Shown: positions 24,487 to 35,094 of the stretch, piece after piece
Layout: each line of letters begins with the position of its first letter
Position numbering within the stretch: position 1 is the stretch's first letter
Assembly: GCA_963830385.1 (NCBI GenBank)
Contig: CAWHMD010000005.1
Span: 1,054,001 to 1,118,000, forward strand
Length of the DNA: 64,000 bases
Direction: 5' to 3'
Origin: Bog-532 sp963830385
Lineage (GTDB): Bacteria; Actinomycetota; Actinomycetes; Streptosporangiales; Streptosporangiaceae
Notes under the pieces: generated by a model
The model's database searches: none
What the model saw: the letters and a program-made list of their open reading frames with translations, nothing else
Told to the model about the DNA's origin: nothing
Translations under genes and position numbers: made by a program

Positions 24487-25824
24487 CTACTGGGGCGCGG
24501 GCGCCACCGGTCCGGTCCCCGGCGGGACCGGGAGCTGGGGCTCGTCCAGGCCGGGAGCCATGATGCAGATCTGGTCGCGGCCGGCCGCCTTGGCCTGGTA
24601 CAGCGCAGCGTCCGCCACCGCCAGCAGCTCGTCCAGGTCCTGCCGGGTGTGGGCGAGCTCGGCCACCCCCACCGAGACCGTGACGCAGACGCCGATCTGC
24701 GCCTCCCGGCCGTCGCTGACCACGATCTGCTCGCCGCCGACGTGGCCGCGCAGCCGCTCGGCCACCCGGCCCGCCTCGGTGCCGGAGGTGTTCGGGAGCA
24801 GGATGGCGAACTCCTCGCCGCCGAACCGGCCGATCAGGTCGCCGTCCCGCAGCTGGCTCCTGAACCGGTCGGCGACCACCCGCAGCACCCGGTCGCCCGC
24901 CAGATGGCCGTGCGTGTCGTTGACCAGCTTGAAATGGTCGATATCGATGATCGCGAGCGAGGTCGGCGACCAGTACCCGCGAATGCGGGACAGCTCGGTG
25001 GCGGCCTCGCGGTGCCAGGTGGCGGCGTTCAGCAGCCCGGTCTTGGCGTCGGTCCGGGCCTCGGCGACCAGCTGGGAGTGCATCAGGAACCGCTTCTGCA
25101 TGAGCACTACTGGCAGCGCCACGATCAGCGCGGCCAGCGTGAACGAGCAGGCGAACGCGATGATCGAGGCCAGGCAGGTGACCACCCCGTCGGTGGTGAT
25201 CGTCTCCCGGGTGAACATCAGCGCCCGGATCCGGGCCGTGGGGCTGGTCAGCTTGACCGCGCCGACCACCAGCCAGGCGTTGACCAGGTAACCGGTGATG
25301 GCCGCGGCCACGATGGCGGCCAGCAGCCCGGCGTCGTGCAGGCCCGGGCTGAGGTGACCGTCGAGCAGCGGACGCACCGCGTGGTACTCCACCGAGGCGG
25401 CGCCGTAGCCCAGGCTGTTGGACGCGACGCTGAAGACCCGGCGGTGAACCAGGTTGCGCCGGACCCGCCACTGCTTCATGGCCACCAGCGGGATCGGGGC
25501 CAGCAGCACGTAGACCGGCGGGAGCAGCAACGCGATCGAGACGTACCAGACTTCCTGCAGATCGCGGGTCAGGGTGTCGCGAGCCAGCTTGACGTCGCGG
25601 GTGGCCTCGATCATCGCGCCCGCGCAGGCCAGCAGCAGGACGAAGGCCGGGACCTGGAGCGGGTGCCACGAGGTGTGCGCCGCCGCCACCGCCGCGGCCA
25701 GGGCGGCCGCCGTCGCCGTGGCGATGACGTAGCCCCGCGCCAGCGGCGGCAGCGACCACAGCGGCCACCGCCGGACCGAGGCCACCGACCAGCGGCGCCC
25801 TCGCGGGACAGACGTATTCGTCAC
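24487..25824 (-). CDS. membrane-bound diguanylate cyclase (GGDEF protein)
   Basis: A 445-residue protein with about eight N-terminal membrane helices (30-250). A C-terminal GGDEF domain starts near TDAKTGLLNAATWHREA. The active-site loop is FGGEEF near residue 335, and RDGD five residues before it matches the inhibitory I-site, so an active, product-inhibited cyclase is likely. The membrane part probably senses an unknown cue. The GTG has AGGAG 7 bases upstream. A 300-base AT-richer leader with two hairpins precedes it. c-di-GMP controls development in filamentous actinomycetes, which fits but is not shown here. Confidence 0.9.
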   Translation of the reverse strand: MTNTSVPRGRRWSVASVRRWPLWSLPPLARGYVIATATAAALAAAVAAAHTSWHPLQVPAFVLLLACAGAMIEATRDVKLARDTLTRDLQEVWYVSIALLLPPVYVLLAPIPLVAMKQWRVRRNLVHRRVFSVASNSLGYGAASVEYHAVRPLLDGHLSPGLHDAGLLAAIVAAAITGYLVNAWLVVGAVKLTSPTARIRALMFTRETITTDGVVTCLASIIAFACSFTLAALIVALPVVLMQKRFLMHSQLVAEARTDAKTGLLNAATWHREAATELSRIRGYWSPTSLAIIDIDHFKLVNDTHGHLAGDRVLRVVADRFRSQLRDGDLIGRFGGEEFAILLPNTSGTEAGRVAERLRGHVGGEQIVVSDGREAQIGVCVTVSVGVAELAHTRQDLDELLAVADAALYQAKAAGRDQICIMAPGLDEPQLPVPPGTGPVAPAPQ

Positions 25825-26133
25825 CCTCAGACTCCTGCAAATTGCATTTCAGGTTTTATTCAATATTCCGGAAAATGTTTTGCCGAAACTTCGGCATTTA
25901 TCCCTAATCGTTATTTAAAAGGCGGCCGGCAGAGTGCGTGCCCGGGTGTGCCCTTGGGCACATTTTAATTAATGAATGGTTGCCAGAAAGGGATAGAGAT
26001 GCGGATCGAGTGGGGCTGACGGGCGCAGGGGGAGCAAGCTGGGCATGCCGTGCTCCAGGGAAAGGAAGCAGCATGAGCATCGATTGGGACTGAAGGCCGC
26101 ACATCACTGCCCATGTCCGGATCATATAGATTC
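25825..26133. other. AT-rich intergenic region with two palindromes upstream of the diguanylate cyclase gene
   Basis: No gene is evident. Base composition is much more AT rich than the flanks, with runs such as TTTTAATTAATGAATGG. It holds TGCCGAA-AC-TTCGGCA (25881-25896) and TGTGCCC-TT-GGGCACA (25947-25962). The latter is followed by ATTTTAATT on the plus strand. These could be operators or leader hairpins of the cyclase gene, or the remains of an insertion. Confidence 0.5.
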
Positions 26134-27447
26134 TCATCCGCCCACACCCCTTTCTGGGGCGATTGAGGGCTCACGCCGCCAACTGAATACCAACCACAAC
26201 GCCAGAGCGGCTCCGATCAAGCCGCTGCTCGCAACGACCAGGGCGGGGGTGGCCGCACTCGCGGCCGCCCCCGCCAGCACGTACAGCAGGCCCTGGCCGA
26301 GGTTCATGCCGCCGTTGGCGATGGCGTAGGCCTGCCCCCGCCGGTCGTCCGGCGACGCCAGCACGAAGGCGGTGTTGGCGGCGATCTGGTAGGCGGCCAG
26401 CAGGCCGGACGCGGTCACGATGATCAGCAGCAGGACCAGGCTGGGGCGGCCCAGGCAGATGACCAGGATCAGCGACGCGGCCACCGCCATCGGGCCCATC
26501 CAGCGCAGCCGGCGGGCGGGGCGGACGATCCGGGTGAACACCAGCATGCCGACCGCGCTGCCGAGCGGCCCGGCCGCGAAGATCAGCCCGGCCGCGGCCG
26601 GCCCGTGGTGCAGCTGGGCCGCGTACGGCACCGCCAGCGCCTCCGGCACGGTGTAGAACGCGCACAGCCAGCCGAGCAGCATGAGCGCCCGCAGCCGCGG
26701 GCTGGCGAACACCAGGCGCAGCCCGGCCATCATCTCGGCCAGCCGGGACTGACGGCGGCGGCCGACGGCCGGCCGGTGGCGCACGGCCACCGACAGCAGC
26801 AGGGCGGACACCGCGAACGTGCCCGCGTCGATCAGCAGCGCGGGCCGGGCGCCCAGGAACGACACGATCAGGCCGCCGGCCACGAACCCGCCGACCACGC
26901 CGATCTCCCGGGTGACCTGGGAGGCGGCCAGGCCCAGGGCGTAGCGATCGTCGGGCATGATGCTGGCCCGCAGCGCCGACCGGGCGCCCTGGAACGGGGC
27001 GTTCAGCGAGGCGACCACGAACAGCAGCGCCACCATCGCTCCCAGCGGCGTGCCAGGCACCGCCATCGCGGCTACCAGCAGCATCCGGGCCAGGTCGGCG
27101 GCGATCATGACGTTGCGGCGCGGGAACCGGTCGGCCAGATCGGACAGGAAAAGGCCCCCGACCAGCCACGGCAGGTAGGTGGTGGCGTAGGTCAGCGCGG
27201 TCAGCAGCGGCGAGCCGGTGCGCTCGAACACGACCACGGTCAGCGCCACCCGGGCGAACTGATCACCTGCGATCGACGCGAACTCGGCCAGCCAGATGGC
27301 ACGGAACTCACCGTCGGCGAACACGTCCCGGAACGTCGCCGCGCGCGCGGGCGGCGAGGTGGACGGGCTGGGCGGACTGGACGGGCCGGACGGGCTGGAC
27401 GATGGAGGCTCAGAGGCCGGGAGTGCTCGCGCTGCGGTATCCGCCAA
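26134..27447 (-). CDS. MFS transporter
   Basis: A 437-residue carrier with 12 predicted helices starting after FRDVFADGEFRAIWLAEFAS. It has the MFS loop pattern between helices 2 and 3 (GLFLSDLADRFPRRNVMIAAD, basic end RFPRR). This type (MFS_3/EntS-like) often exports drugs or siderophores, but no substrate is evident. The TTG at 27447 is preferred because GGGAGG lies 5 bases upstream and residues before it have no coding character. A Pro/Ser-rich 30-residue N-terminus is cytoplasmic. A 39-base hairpin separates it from valS. Confidence 0.85.
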   Translation of the reverse strand: MADTAARALPASEPPSSSPSGPSSPPSPSTSPPARAATFRDVFADGEFRAIWLAEFASIAGDQFARVALTVVVFERTGSPLLTALTYATTYLPWLVGGLFLSDLADRFPRRNVMIAADLARMLLVAAMAVPGTPLGAMVALLFVVASLNAPFQGARSALRASIMPDDRYALGLAASQVTREIGVVGGFVAGGLIVSFLGARPALLIDAGTFAVSALLLSVAVRHRPAVGRRRQSRLAEMMAGLRLVFASPRLRALMLLGWLCAFYTVPEALAVPYAAQLHHGPAAAGLIFAAGPLGSAVGMLVFTRIVRPARRLRWMGPMAVAASLILVICLGRPSLVLLLIIVTASGLLAAYQIAANTAFVLASPDDRRGQAYAIANGGMNLGQGLLYVLAGAAASAATPALVVASSGLIGAALALWLVFSWRREPSIAPERGVGG

Positions 27448-27683
27448 CGGGACCTCCCAACTGCGGACCGTTGCTCTCTGAACCCCCGTGGTTACATGGT
27501 GGCGCGCGAAACCGGCAATCGCAACAAAGAGTGCCAACCTTGTCACGCGCGGACAGTGGCCGCCGTAGATGGCAGATGCACGTGCAACCGCACTAGCTGG
27601 GACGGAGTGGCTGGTCGCGTCTGAACCAGGTCGCCCAAGTTTTAACTTTTGTCGCTCCGCTGGGTCCGGGCGGCAGCGGGTTT

Positions 27684-27722
27684 GGGTACGTTTTTCCGCG
27701 GATGCTGCGGGAAAACGTACCC
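27684..27722. terminator. long hairpin downstream of valS
   Basis: Sixteen-base arms, GGGTACGTTTTTCCGC and GCGGGAAAACGTACCC, pair with a single mismatch around the loop GGATGCT. It lies 34 bases past the valS stop, in the roughly 300-base gap before the MFS gene, which otherwise shows nothing. It is most simply a valS terminator. Its AT-containing, nearly symmetric arms could also be a protein-binding site. Confidence 0.55.
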
Positions 27723-27755
27723 GCATCGGGAAGTGCGCGTGTGACTCGGGGGGTC

Positions 27756-30419
27756 TCAGGCTCCGAGGGTGGCGAGCCTTTCTTCGATGCGGGCGATGTC
27801 CTGCTCGGCGGTGGTGAGGCGCTGGCGGGTCTTGTCGATGACGGCGGCCGGGGCCTTGGCGGTGAAGCCGGTGTTGGCAAGCTTGGCCCGGGCCTGGTCG
27901 GCTTCCTTGCGGGCGGCGGCCAGGTCCTTGTCCATGCGGCGGCGCTCGGCGGCCAGGTCGATGGTCCCGGCCGTGTCGAGCTCGGCCGTCACCCCTTCGG
28001 CCTCGATGGCGGCGGTCGGGGTGAAGCCCTCGGCCGGCTCGGTCAGCCGCAGCAGCGACCGGATGGCCTCCTCGTGGGCGGCCAGCGGGCTGCCCGCCAG
28101 GCCGCGCAGCCGGGCCGGGACCCGCTGGCCGGGGCGCAGGCCCTGGTCGGAGCGGAACCGGCGGACCTCGGTGACCAGGCGCATGACCCCGGCCAGCTCG
28201 GCCTCGGCGTCCGGGTCGGCGAACGACAGTCGCGGCCAGGCCGCCACCATGATCGACTCTTCGCCGGTCAGCGCGGTCCACAGCTCGTCGGTGACGAACG
28301 GCATCACCGGGTGCAGCAGCTTGAGCAGGTTGTCCAGCACCAGGCCGAGCACGTCCCGGGTGACCTCGGCGGCGGCCTGGGCGGCGGCGGCTGACGCCGC
28401 CGGCCGGTCAGCGGCGGCCGCAGTGTCATTATGACCAGAGGTCAGTGGGATCTTGGCCAGCTCCAGGTACCAGTCGCAGACCTCGTCCCAGGCGAAGTGG
28501 TACAGCGTGTCGCAGGCCCTGGCCAGCTCGTAGCGGTCCAGGTCGGCGTCGACGGCGGCGATCACCGACGACAGCCGGGACAAGATCCAGCGGTCCGGGG
28601 CCGACAGCGCGGCAGCTTCCGGCAGCCGGCGCGGCACCCGGGCGCCGTGGCTGAGCGCGAACCGGGCCGCGTTCCAGAGCTTGTTGACGAAGTTGCGCGA
28701 ACCGGCCGCCCACTCGTCGCTGACCGGCACGTCGTTGCCGGGGTTGGCCCCGCGGGCGAGCGTGAACCGGGTGGCGTCGGCCCCGAAGCGGTCGATCCAG
28801 TCCAGCGGGTCGACCGCGTTGCCGCGGGACTTCGACATTTTCCTGCCGCTCGCGTCCCGGACCAGGCCGTGCAGGGCGATGTCGCGGAACGGCACCGCGT
28901 CGGCCGGCGGCCGGTCGCCCATCGCGTAGAGCCCGAACATCATCATCCGGGCGACCCAGAAGAACAAGATGTCGTAGCCGGTGACGAGCACACTGGTCGG
29001 GTAGAAGGCGTGCAGGTCGGGTGTGTCGTCCGGCCAGCCGAGGGTGGAGAACGGCCACAGGGCCGAAGAGAACCAGGTGTCGAGCACGTCGGAGTCCTGG
29101 CGCCAGCCCGCGCCGGCGGGCGGCTCCTGGTCCGGGCCGACGCAGACCACTTCGCCGTCCGGCCCGTACCAGACCGGGATCCGGTGGCCCCACCACAGCT
29201 GGCGGCTGATGCACCAGTCGTGCATGTTGTCGACCCAGGCGAAGTAGCGGGCGGCCAGCTCGGGCGGGTGGATCTTGACCCGGCCGTCCCGGACCGCGTC
29301 ACCGGCCGCCTCGGCCAGCGGCGCGACCCGCACGAACCACTGCAGGGAAAGCCGCGGCTCGACCGTCGTGCCGCAGCGCTGGCAGTGCCCGACCGCGTGC
29401 ACATAGGGCCGCTTCTCGGCCACGATCCGGCCCATCTCGCGCAGCGCGTCCACGACCGCCGGGCGAGCCTCGAACCGGTCCAGCCCTTCGAACGGCCCGT
29501 GCACGGTGACCACGCCGCGCTCGTCCAGCACGGTGAGGCTGGGCAGGTTGTGGCGGTGGCCGATCTCGAAGTCGTTGGGGTCGTGGGCCGGAGTGACCTT
29601 GACCGCGCCGGTGCCGAAGGCCGGGTCGACATGGTCGTCGGCGATGATCGGGATGCGGCGGCCGGTCAGCGGCAGCTCAACGGTCTTGCCGACCAGGTGC
29701 CGGTAGCGCTCGTCGTCGGGGTGGACGGCCACCGCGGTGTCGCCGAGCATGGTCTCGGCCCGGGTGGTGGCGACCACGATCGAGTCATCGCCATCTCCGT
29801 AGCGGATGGAGACCAGCTCACCGTCGTCGTCGGTGTGGTCCACCTCGATGTCGGACAGCGCGGTCAGGCAGCGCGGGCACCAGTTGATGATGCGCTCGGC
29901 CCGGTAGATCAGGCCCTCGTCGAACAGCCGCTTGAAGATGGTCTGCACGGCCCGGGACAGGCCCGCGTCCATGGTGAACCGCTCACGGGTCCAGTCCACG
30001 CTGTCGCCCAGACGGCGCATCTGGTCCAGGATCTTGCCGCCGGACTCGGCCTTCCACTCCCAGACCCGCTCGACGAACCGCTCCCGGCCCAGGTCGTGGC
30101 GGCTCAGGCCTTCTCTGGCGAGTTCCCGCTCGACCACGTTCTGGGTGGCGATGCCCGCGTGGTCCATGCCCGGCAGCCACAGCGCGGTGTAACCCTGCAT
30201 GCGGCGGCGCCGGATGATCGTGTCGATGATCGTGTGATCGAGCGCGTGGCCGATGTGCAGTACCCCGGTCACGTTGGGTGGCGGGATGACGATCGAGAAC
30301 GTCGGCGCGTCCCGCTCAGGGTCAGCGGTGAAGTAGCCAGCCTTCTCCCAGAAGGCGTAGCGCGGCCCTTCGACCTCACCCGGGTTGTACTGCGGCGGAA
30401 GCTCAGCGTTATCGGTCAC
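27756..30419 (-). CDS. valS: valyl-tRNA synthetase
   Basis: An 887-residue class I synthetase. HIGH appears as LHIGHAL near residue 57 and KMSKS is near 525. The zinc-like knuckles CPRC and CQRC are present, as are the editing-domain segments TTRAETMLGDTAVAVHP and GTGAVKVTPAHDPNDFEIG. The C-terminal tRNA-binding coiled coil is ERRRMDKDLAAARKEADQAR. All key motifs are intact. No T-box leader is seen upstream, where only 32 bases separate it from clpX. Confidence 0.97.
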   Translation of the reverse strand: MTDNAELPPQYNPGEVEGPRYAFWEKAGYFTADPERDAPTFSIVIPPPNVTGVLHIGHALDHTIIDTIIRRRRMQGYTALWLPGMDHAGIATQNVVERELAREGLSRHDLGRERFVERVWEWKAESGGKILDQMRRLGDSVDWTRERFTMDAGLSRAVQTIFKRLFDEGLIYRAERIINWCPRCLTALSDIEVDHTDDDGELVSIRYGDGDDSIVVATTRAETMLGDTAVAVHPDDERYRHLVGKTVELPLTGRRIPIIADDHVDPAFGTGAVKVTPAHDPNDFEIGHRHNLPSLTVLDERGVVTVHGPFEGLDRFEARPAVVDALREMGRIVAEKRPYVHAVGHCQRCGTTVEPRLSLQWFVRVAPLAEAAGDAVRDGRVKIHPPELAARYFAWVDNMHDWCISRQLWWGHRIPVWYGPDGEVVCVGPDQEPPAGAGWRQDSDVLDTWFSSALWPFSTLGWPDDTPDLHAFYPTSVLVTGYDILFFWVARMMMFGLYAMGDRPPADAVPFRDIALHGLVRDASGRKMSKSRGNAVDPLDWIDRFGADATRFTLARGANPGNDVPVSDEWAAGSRNFVNKLWNAARFALSHGARVPRRLPEAAALSAPDRWILSRLSSVIAAVDADLDRYELARACDTLYHFAWDEVCDWYLELAKIPLTSGHNDTAAAADRPAASAAAAQAAAEVTRDVLGLVLDNLLKLLHPVMPFVTDELWTALTGEESIMVAAWPRLSFADPDAEAELAGVMRLVTEVRRFRSDQGLRPGQRVPARLRGLAGSPLAAHEEAIRSLLRLTEPAEGFTPTAAIEAEGVTAELDTAGTIDLAAERRRMDKDLAAARKEADQARAKLANTGFTAKAPAAVIDKTRQRLTTAEQDIARIEERLATLGA

Positions 30420-30451
30420 GACAGGTGAGTCTATTGACTCCGGACCGGCGC

Positions 30452-31729
<1,278 letters not shown>

Positions 31730-31751
31730 TCAGATACTCCTTTACATGGTG

Positions 31752-31784
31752 CCGCCGGTACGGCTCAGAGAGCCGTTCCGGCGG
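31752..31784. promoter_or_regulatory. hairpin in the leader between clpP2 and clpX
   Basis: A 15-bp stem with one T:T mismatch, CCGCCGGTACGGCTC paired with GAGCCGTTCCGGCGG, and loop AGA. It lies 22 bases upstream of the clpX start on the transcribed strand. With no U run it could be a terminator of the clpP operon or a stabilising clpX leader. Confidence 0.45.
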
Positions 31785-31907
31785 ACATGTTCCGCCTAGC
31801 AAATCATGCGTCCCGGCTTCGACGTTACCGCCTCCGGTCCGCCAGAACCTACGGCAACATCCATCAAACCCCGTGGGGGGCATGCCGGGGAAGAGGCAAA
31901 TCTCCGG

Positions 31908-32624
31908 CTAAGACGACATTACATCGGCGACGGTCTGTCCGCGCTTGAGCATGGTCAGAACCTCGTCGATGATGCCGTACTCCTTGGCCTCCTCGGCAGT
32001 GAGGAACTTGTCCCGCTCGATGTCCTTGCGGATCAGCTCCTCGTCGCGGCCGGTGTGCTTGGCCAGGATGACCTCCATGGCCGCCCGCATCCGCATGATC
32101 TCGCGGGCCTGGATCTCCAGGTCGCTGACCTGCTCGTAGCCGCCGCCCTGGGTGGCCGGCTGGTGGATCAGGATGCGGGAGTTCGGCAGCGCCATCCGCT
32201 TGCCCTTGGTGCCCGCGGCGAGCAGCACCGCGGCCGCCGAGGCGGCCTGCCCGATGCAGCACATCTGGATGTCGGGCTGGATGAACTGCATGGTGTCGTA
32301 GATGGCCATCATCGAGGTCATCGACCCGCCGGGCGAGTTGATGTACATCGTGATGTCGCGGTCCGGGTCGATCGCCTCCAGCGTCAGCAGCTGGGCCATC
32401 ACGTCGTTGGCCGAGGCGTCGTCGATCTGCACCCCGAGGAAGATGATCCGCTCCTCGAAGAGCTTGTTGTACGGGTTCATCTCCTTGACCCCGTACGACG
32501 TCCGCTCCACGAAGGACGGCAGCACGTACCGGGCCTGGGCCGGCCGGAAGCCCTCGGTCCCTGCCCGAAGCTGGCTAGCACTGTGCTGGCTCACGTTCGG
32601 CTCCTTCATTCCGTAATCGTTCAT
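31908..32624 (-). CDS. clpP2: ATP-dependent Clp protease proteolytic subunit (second of pair)
   Basis: A 238-residue ClpP. The nucleophile Ser is in GQAASAAAVLL, the His in NSRILIHQP and the Asp in ERDKFLTAEEAKEYG, so the triad is complete. It has a longer N-terminus than clpP1, as in actinobacterial ClpP2. Its ATG overlaps the clpP1 stop (ATGA). Actinobacterial ClpP1 and ClpP2 form a mixed two-ring tetradecamer served by ClpX and ClpC1. The 1/2 labels follow gene order. Confidence 0.95.
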   Translation of the reverse strand: MNDYGMKEPNVSQHSASQLRAGTEGFRPAQARYVLPSFVERTSYGVKEMNPYNKLFEERIIFLGVQIDDASANDVMAQLLTLEAIDPDRDITMYINSPGGSMTSMMAIYDTMQFIQPDIQMCCIGQAASAAAVLLAAGTKGKRMALPNSRILIHQPATQGGGYEQVSDLEIQAREIMRMRAAMEVILAKHTGRDEELIRKDIERDKFLTAEEAKEYGIIDEVLTMLKRGQTVADVMSS

Positions 32625-33295
32625 GAGACCGGACCCGCCGAAGGCACCTCGGTGGCGCTGCGGACCACGTGGTCGACGAACCCGTAGTCCTTGGCCTCGT
32701 CGGCGGTGAACCAGCGGTCGCGGTCGAAGTCCAGCTCGATCTGCTCGATCGTCTGGCCGGTGTGGAAGGCGATCCGCTCGGCCATGGTCCGCTTGATGTA
32801 CAGCATCTGCTCGGCCTGGATCCGGATGTCGGTGGCGGTGCCGCCGAGACCGCCGGACGGCTGGTGCATCAGGATCTGCGAGTGCGGCAGCGCGTAGCGC
32901 TTGCCCTCGGTGCCCGCGCAGAGCAGCACCTGGGCCATCGACGCGGCCATGCCCATCACGTAGGTGGCCACGTTGTTCTGGACGTACTGCATGATGTCGT
33001 AGATGGCCAGGCCGGCGCTGACCGAGCCGCCCGGCGAGTTGATGTACAGGGCGATGTCCCGCCGGGGGTCCTCGGCCGCGAGCAGCACCAGCTCGGCGCA
33101 GATCCGGTTGGCCAGGTCGTCATCGACCTGCTGGCCGAGGAAGATGATCCGGTGCCGCAGCAGCCGCTGGAACAGCTGGTCGCCGAACGGCTGGACGGCC
33201 CCGTCGGGCGTGGCCGCGGTGGGGGCAGCCGCCGCCAGATCCCGGGCGGTCGCTGCCACGATCGACGGCACCTCCAGGTTGGGATGCGTGGTCAC
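32621..33295 (-). CDS. clpP1: ATP-dependent Clp protease proteolytic subunit (first of pair)
   Basis: A 224-residue ClpP. The catalytic Ser is in GMAASMAQVLL, the His in HSQILMHQP and the Asp in DFDRDRWFTADEAKDYG. The N-terminal 30 residues are Ala/Thr rich and probably a propeptide. It is the first gene of the clpP1-clpP2 operon and lies 107 bases after tig on the same strand, the tig-clpP-clpX order common in bacteria. No clear ClgR box was recognised upstream. Confidence 0.95.
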   Translation of the reverse strand: MTTHPNLEVPSIVAATARDLAAAAPTAATPDGAVQPFGDQLFQRLLRHRIIFLGQQVDDDLANRICAELVLLAAEDPRRDIALYINSPGGSVSAGLAIYDIMQYVQNNVATYVMGMAASMAQVLLCAGTEGKRYALPHSQILMHQPSGGLGGTATDIRIQAEQMLYIKRTMAERIAFHTGQTIEQIELDFDRDRWFTADEAKDYGFVDHVVRSATEVPSAGPVS

Positions 33296-33402
33296 TGCGT
33301 TCTCCTCGCTTGGTTACGTTCGACGTCTCTGACTTGGACGATAGCGGCCGGACCGCGCGCTCTATGCCTCAGCAGCGCGGTTTTCGCTGTCGGGTGAACC
33401 GG

Positions 33403-34953
33403 TCAGGACTTCTTGCTGGCCGTCTTGGCCCGCGACCGGGTCTCGGCCGGGGTTTCCTCGGCAGCGTCGTCACCGGTGGCCGCCTCGTCGGCGGCGTCAG
33501 CCACGTCCTCGCCGGCCACGGCGTCCTCGACCACGGCGTCGGCGGCGACGTCCTCGTCGGTCTCGTCCTCGGCGCCGGCCGCGGCGTCCACCTCGGCCTC
33601 GGCGATGACCTCGGCGGCCTCTTCCTCAGCCTCGTCCGCGCCGATCAGCGCGGCGTAGCTGACGTCGTTGCCGTCCTCGTCCTTGACCTGGACCTGCTCG
33701 GTCAGCCGGGCCACCGCCTTGCCGCGCAGCACCTCGGCCGCGGCCGCGCCGATCTGGCCGGCCTCGGCCAGCTGGCGGGCCAGCACCTCGGGCGCGACCC
33801 CCATGGCCTCGGCCTGCCGGGTCACGAAGTAGGACAGCTCGGCGTCGTCGACCCCGAGGTCCTCCTGCCGCGCCAGCTGGTCAAGCACCAGGCTGGTCTT
33901 CACGCTGCGGCGGGCCTGCTCGTCCAGGTCGGCGGTGAACTCCTCCTGGTTCTTGCCCACGATCTGCAGGTAGGTGTCCCAGTCGGCGCCGGCCGCCTGG
34001 ATCTGGTCCTGCATCTGGTGCTGCATCCGGTGCGCCTCGTCGGCCACCACGCTGTCCGGCAGCGGCACGTCGACCTGGTCCAGCAGCGCCTCGACGGCGC
34101 GGTCGCGGGCCTGCCCGGCCTGCTGCTGCTGCTTGGCCGCCTCGAGCCGCTGGCGGGTATCCGCGCGCAGCTCGCCGATCGTGTCGAACTCGCTGGCGAG
34201 CTGGGCGAAGTCGTCGTCGAAGTCGGGCAGTTCCTTGACCTTGACGCTGTGCACGGTCACGGTCACCTCGGCCTGCTCACCCTCGTGGTCACCGCCGGCC
34301 AGCTCGGTGCTGAACGTCTTGGTGTCCCCGGCCGAGGCACCGGTCACCGCGTCGTCCAGGCCCTCCAGCATCGAGCCGCTGCCGACCTCGTAGGACAGGC
34401 CGCTGGCCTGCGCGTCCTCCACGGCCTCGCCGTCCACGGTGGCGGACAGGTCGATGGAGACGAAGTCGCCGCTCTCGGCCGGGCGATCCGCGCCCTTGAG
34501 CGAGGCGAACCGCTCGCGCAGCGAGCTGAGGTACTCCTCGACGTCGTCCGGCGTGACCTTGGCGTTGTCGATGGTCACGGAGATGCTGTCCAGCTCGGGG
34601 AGCTCGATGGTGGGCCGGATGTCGACCTCAGCGGTGAAGGACAGCTCCTTGCCGTCGTCCAGGCCGGTGATCTCCACCTGGGGCTGGCCGAGCGCGTAGA
34701 GCTCCTTCTCCTCGACCGCCCGGCCGTACAGCTCAGGCAGCGCGTCGTTGACGGCCTGCTCCAGCACGGGGCCACGCCCGACCCGCTGGTCGATGATCCG
34801 CGGCGGCACCCGGCCCGGCCGGAAGCCGGGGATGCGCACCTGCCGGGCCACCTCGCGGTAGGCCTTGTCGATGCTGGGCTGCAGCTCGTCGAATGGCACC
34901 TCCACGCTCAGCTTGACGCGTGTCGGGCTCAGTTCCTCGACGTCAGTCTTCAC
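33403..34953 (-). CDS. tig: trigger factor with extended acidic tail
   Basis: A 516-residue ribosome-bound chaperone and prolyl isomerase. The ribosome-docking loop is in RIPGFRPGRVPPRIID, an FKBP-type domain occupies about 150-245 (GDFVSIDLSATVDGE), and a helical C-terminal domain follows. Beyond the family end lies an added Glu/Asp/Ala tail of about 85 residues finishing in a basic RSRAKTASKKS. GTG 34953 begins VKTDVEELSPTRVKL, the family start. Acidic tails occur in actinobacterial trigger factors, and this one is long. Confidence 0.93.
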   Translation of the reverse strand: MKTDVEELSPTRVKLSVEVPFDELQPSIDKAYREVARQVRIPGFRPGRVPPRIIDQRVGRGPVLEQAVNDALPELYGRAVEEKELYALGQPQVEITGLDDGKELSFTAEVDIRPTIELPELDSISVTIDNAKVTPDDVEEYLSSLRERFASLKGADRPAESGDFVSIDLSATVDGEAVEDAQASGLSYEVGSGSMLEGLDDAVTGASAGDTKTFSTELAGGDHEGEQAEVTVTVHSVKVKELPDFDDDFAQLASEFDTIGELRADTRQRLEAAKQQQQAGQARDRAVEALLDQVDVPLPDSVVADEAHRMQHQMQDQIQAAGADWDTYLQIVGKNQEEFTADLDEQARRSVKTSLVLDQLARQEDLGVDDAELSYFVTRQAEAMGVAPEVLARQLAEAGQIGAAAAEVLRGKAVARLTEQVQVKDEDGNDVSYAALIGADEAEEEAAEVIAEAEVDAAAGAEDETDEDVAADAVVEDAVAGEDVADAADEAATGDDAAEETPAETRSRAKTASKKS

Positions 34954-35094
34954 GTCGGCGTCACTACTCCTTGTGTCCCCTGCGTGGTTCCCTCCACCGC
35001 CTGCCACGTCGAACGCGACGCGACCGGGAACGCGGGAACTCAGGTCATCACGTGCGGCAACCGCCACAACGCTTTAGGCCGCTAGCCTACCGGG

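Noticed and set aside
25900..26130. c-di-GMP riboswitch (GEMM) upstream of the diguanylate cyclase
   Set aside because: The conserved GEMM core and tetraloop-receptor elements were not found on the transcribed strand; only simple hairpins are seen.
30420..30451. T-box leader of valS
   Set aside because: Only 32 bases separate valS from clpX, with no specifier stem or T-box sequence.
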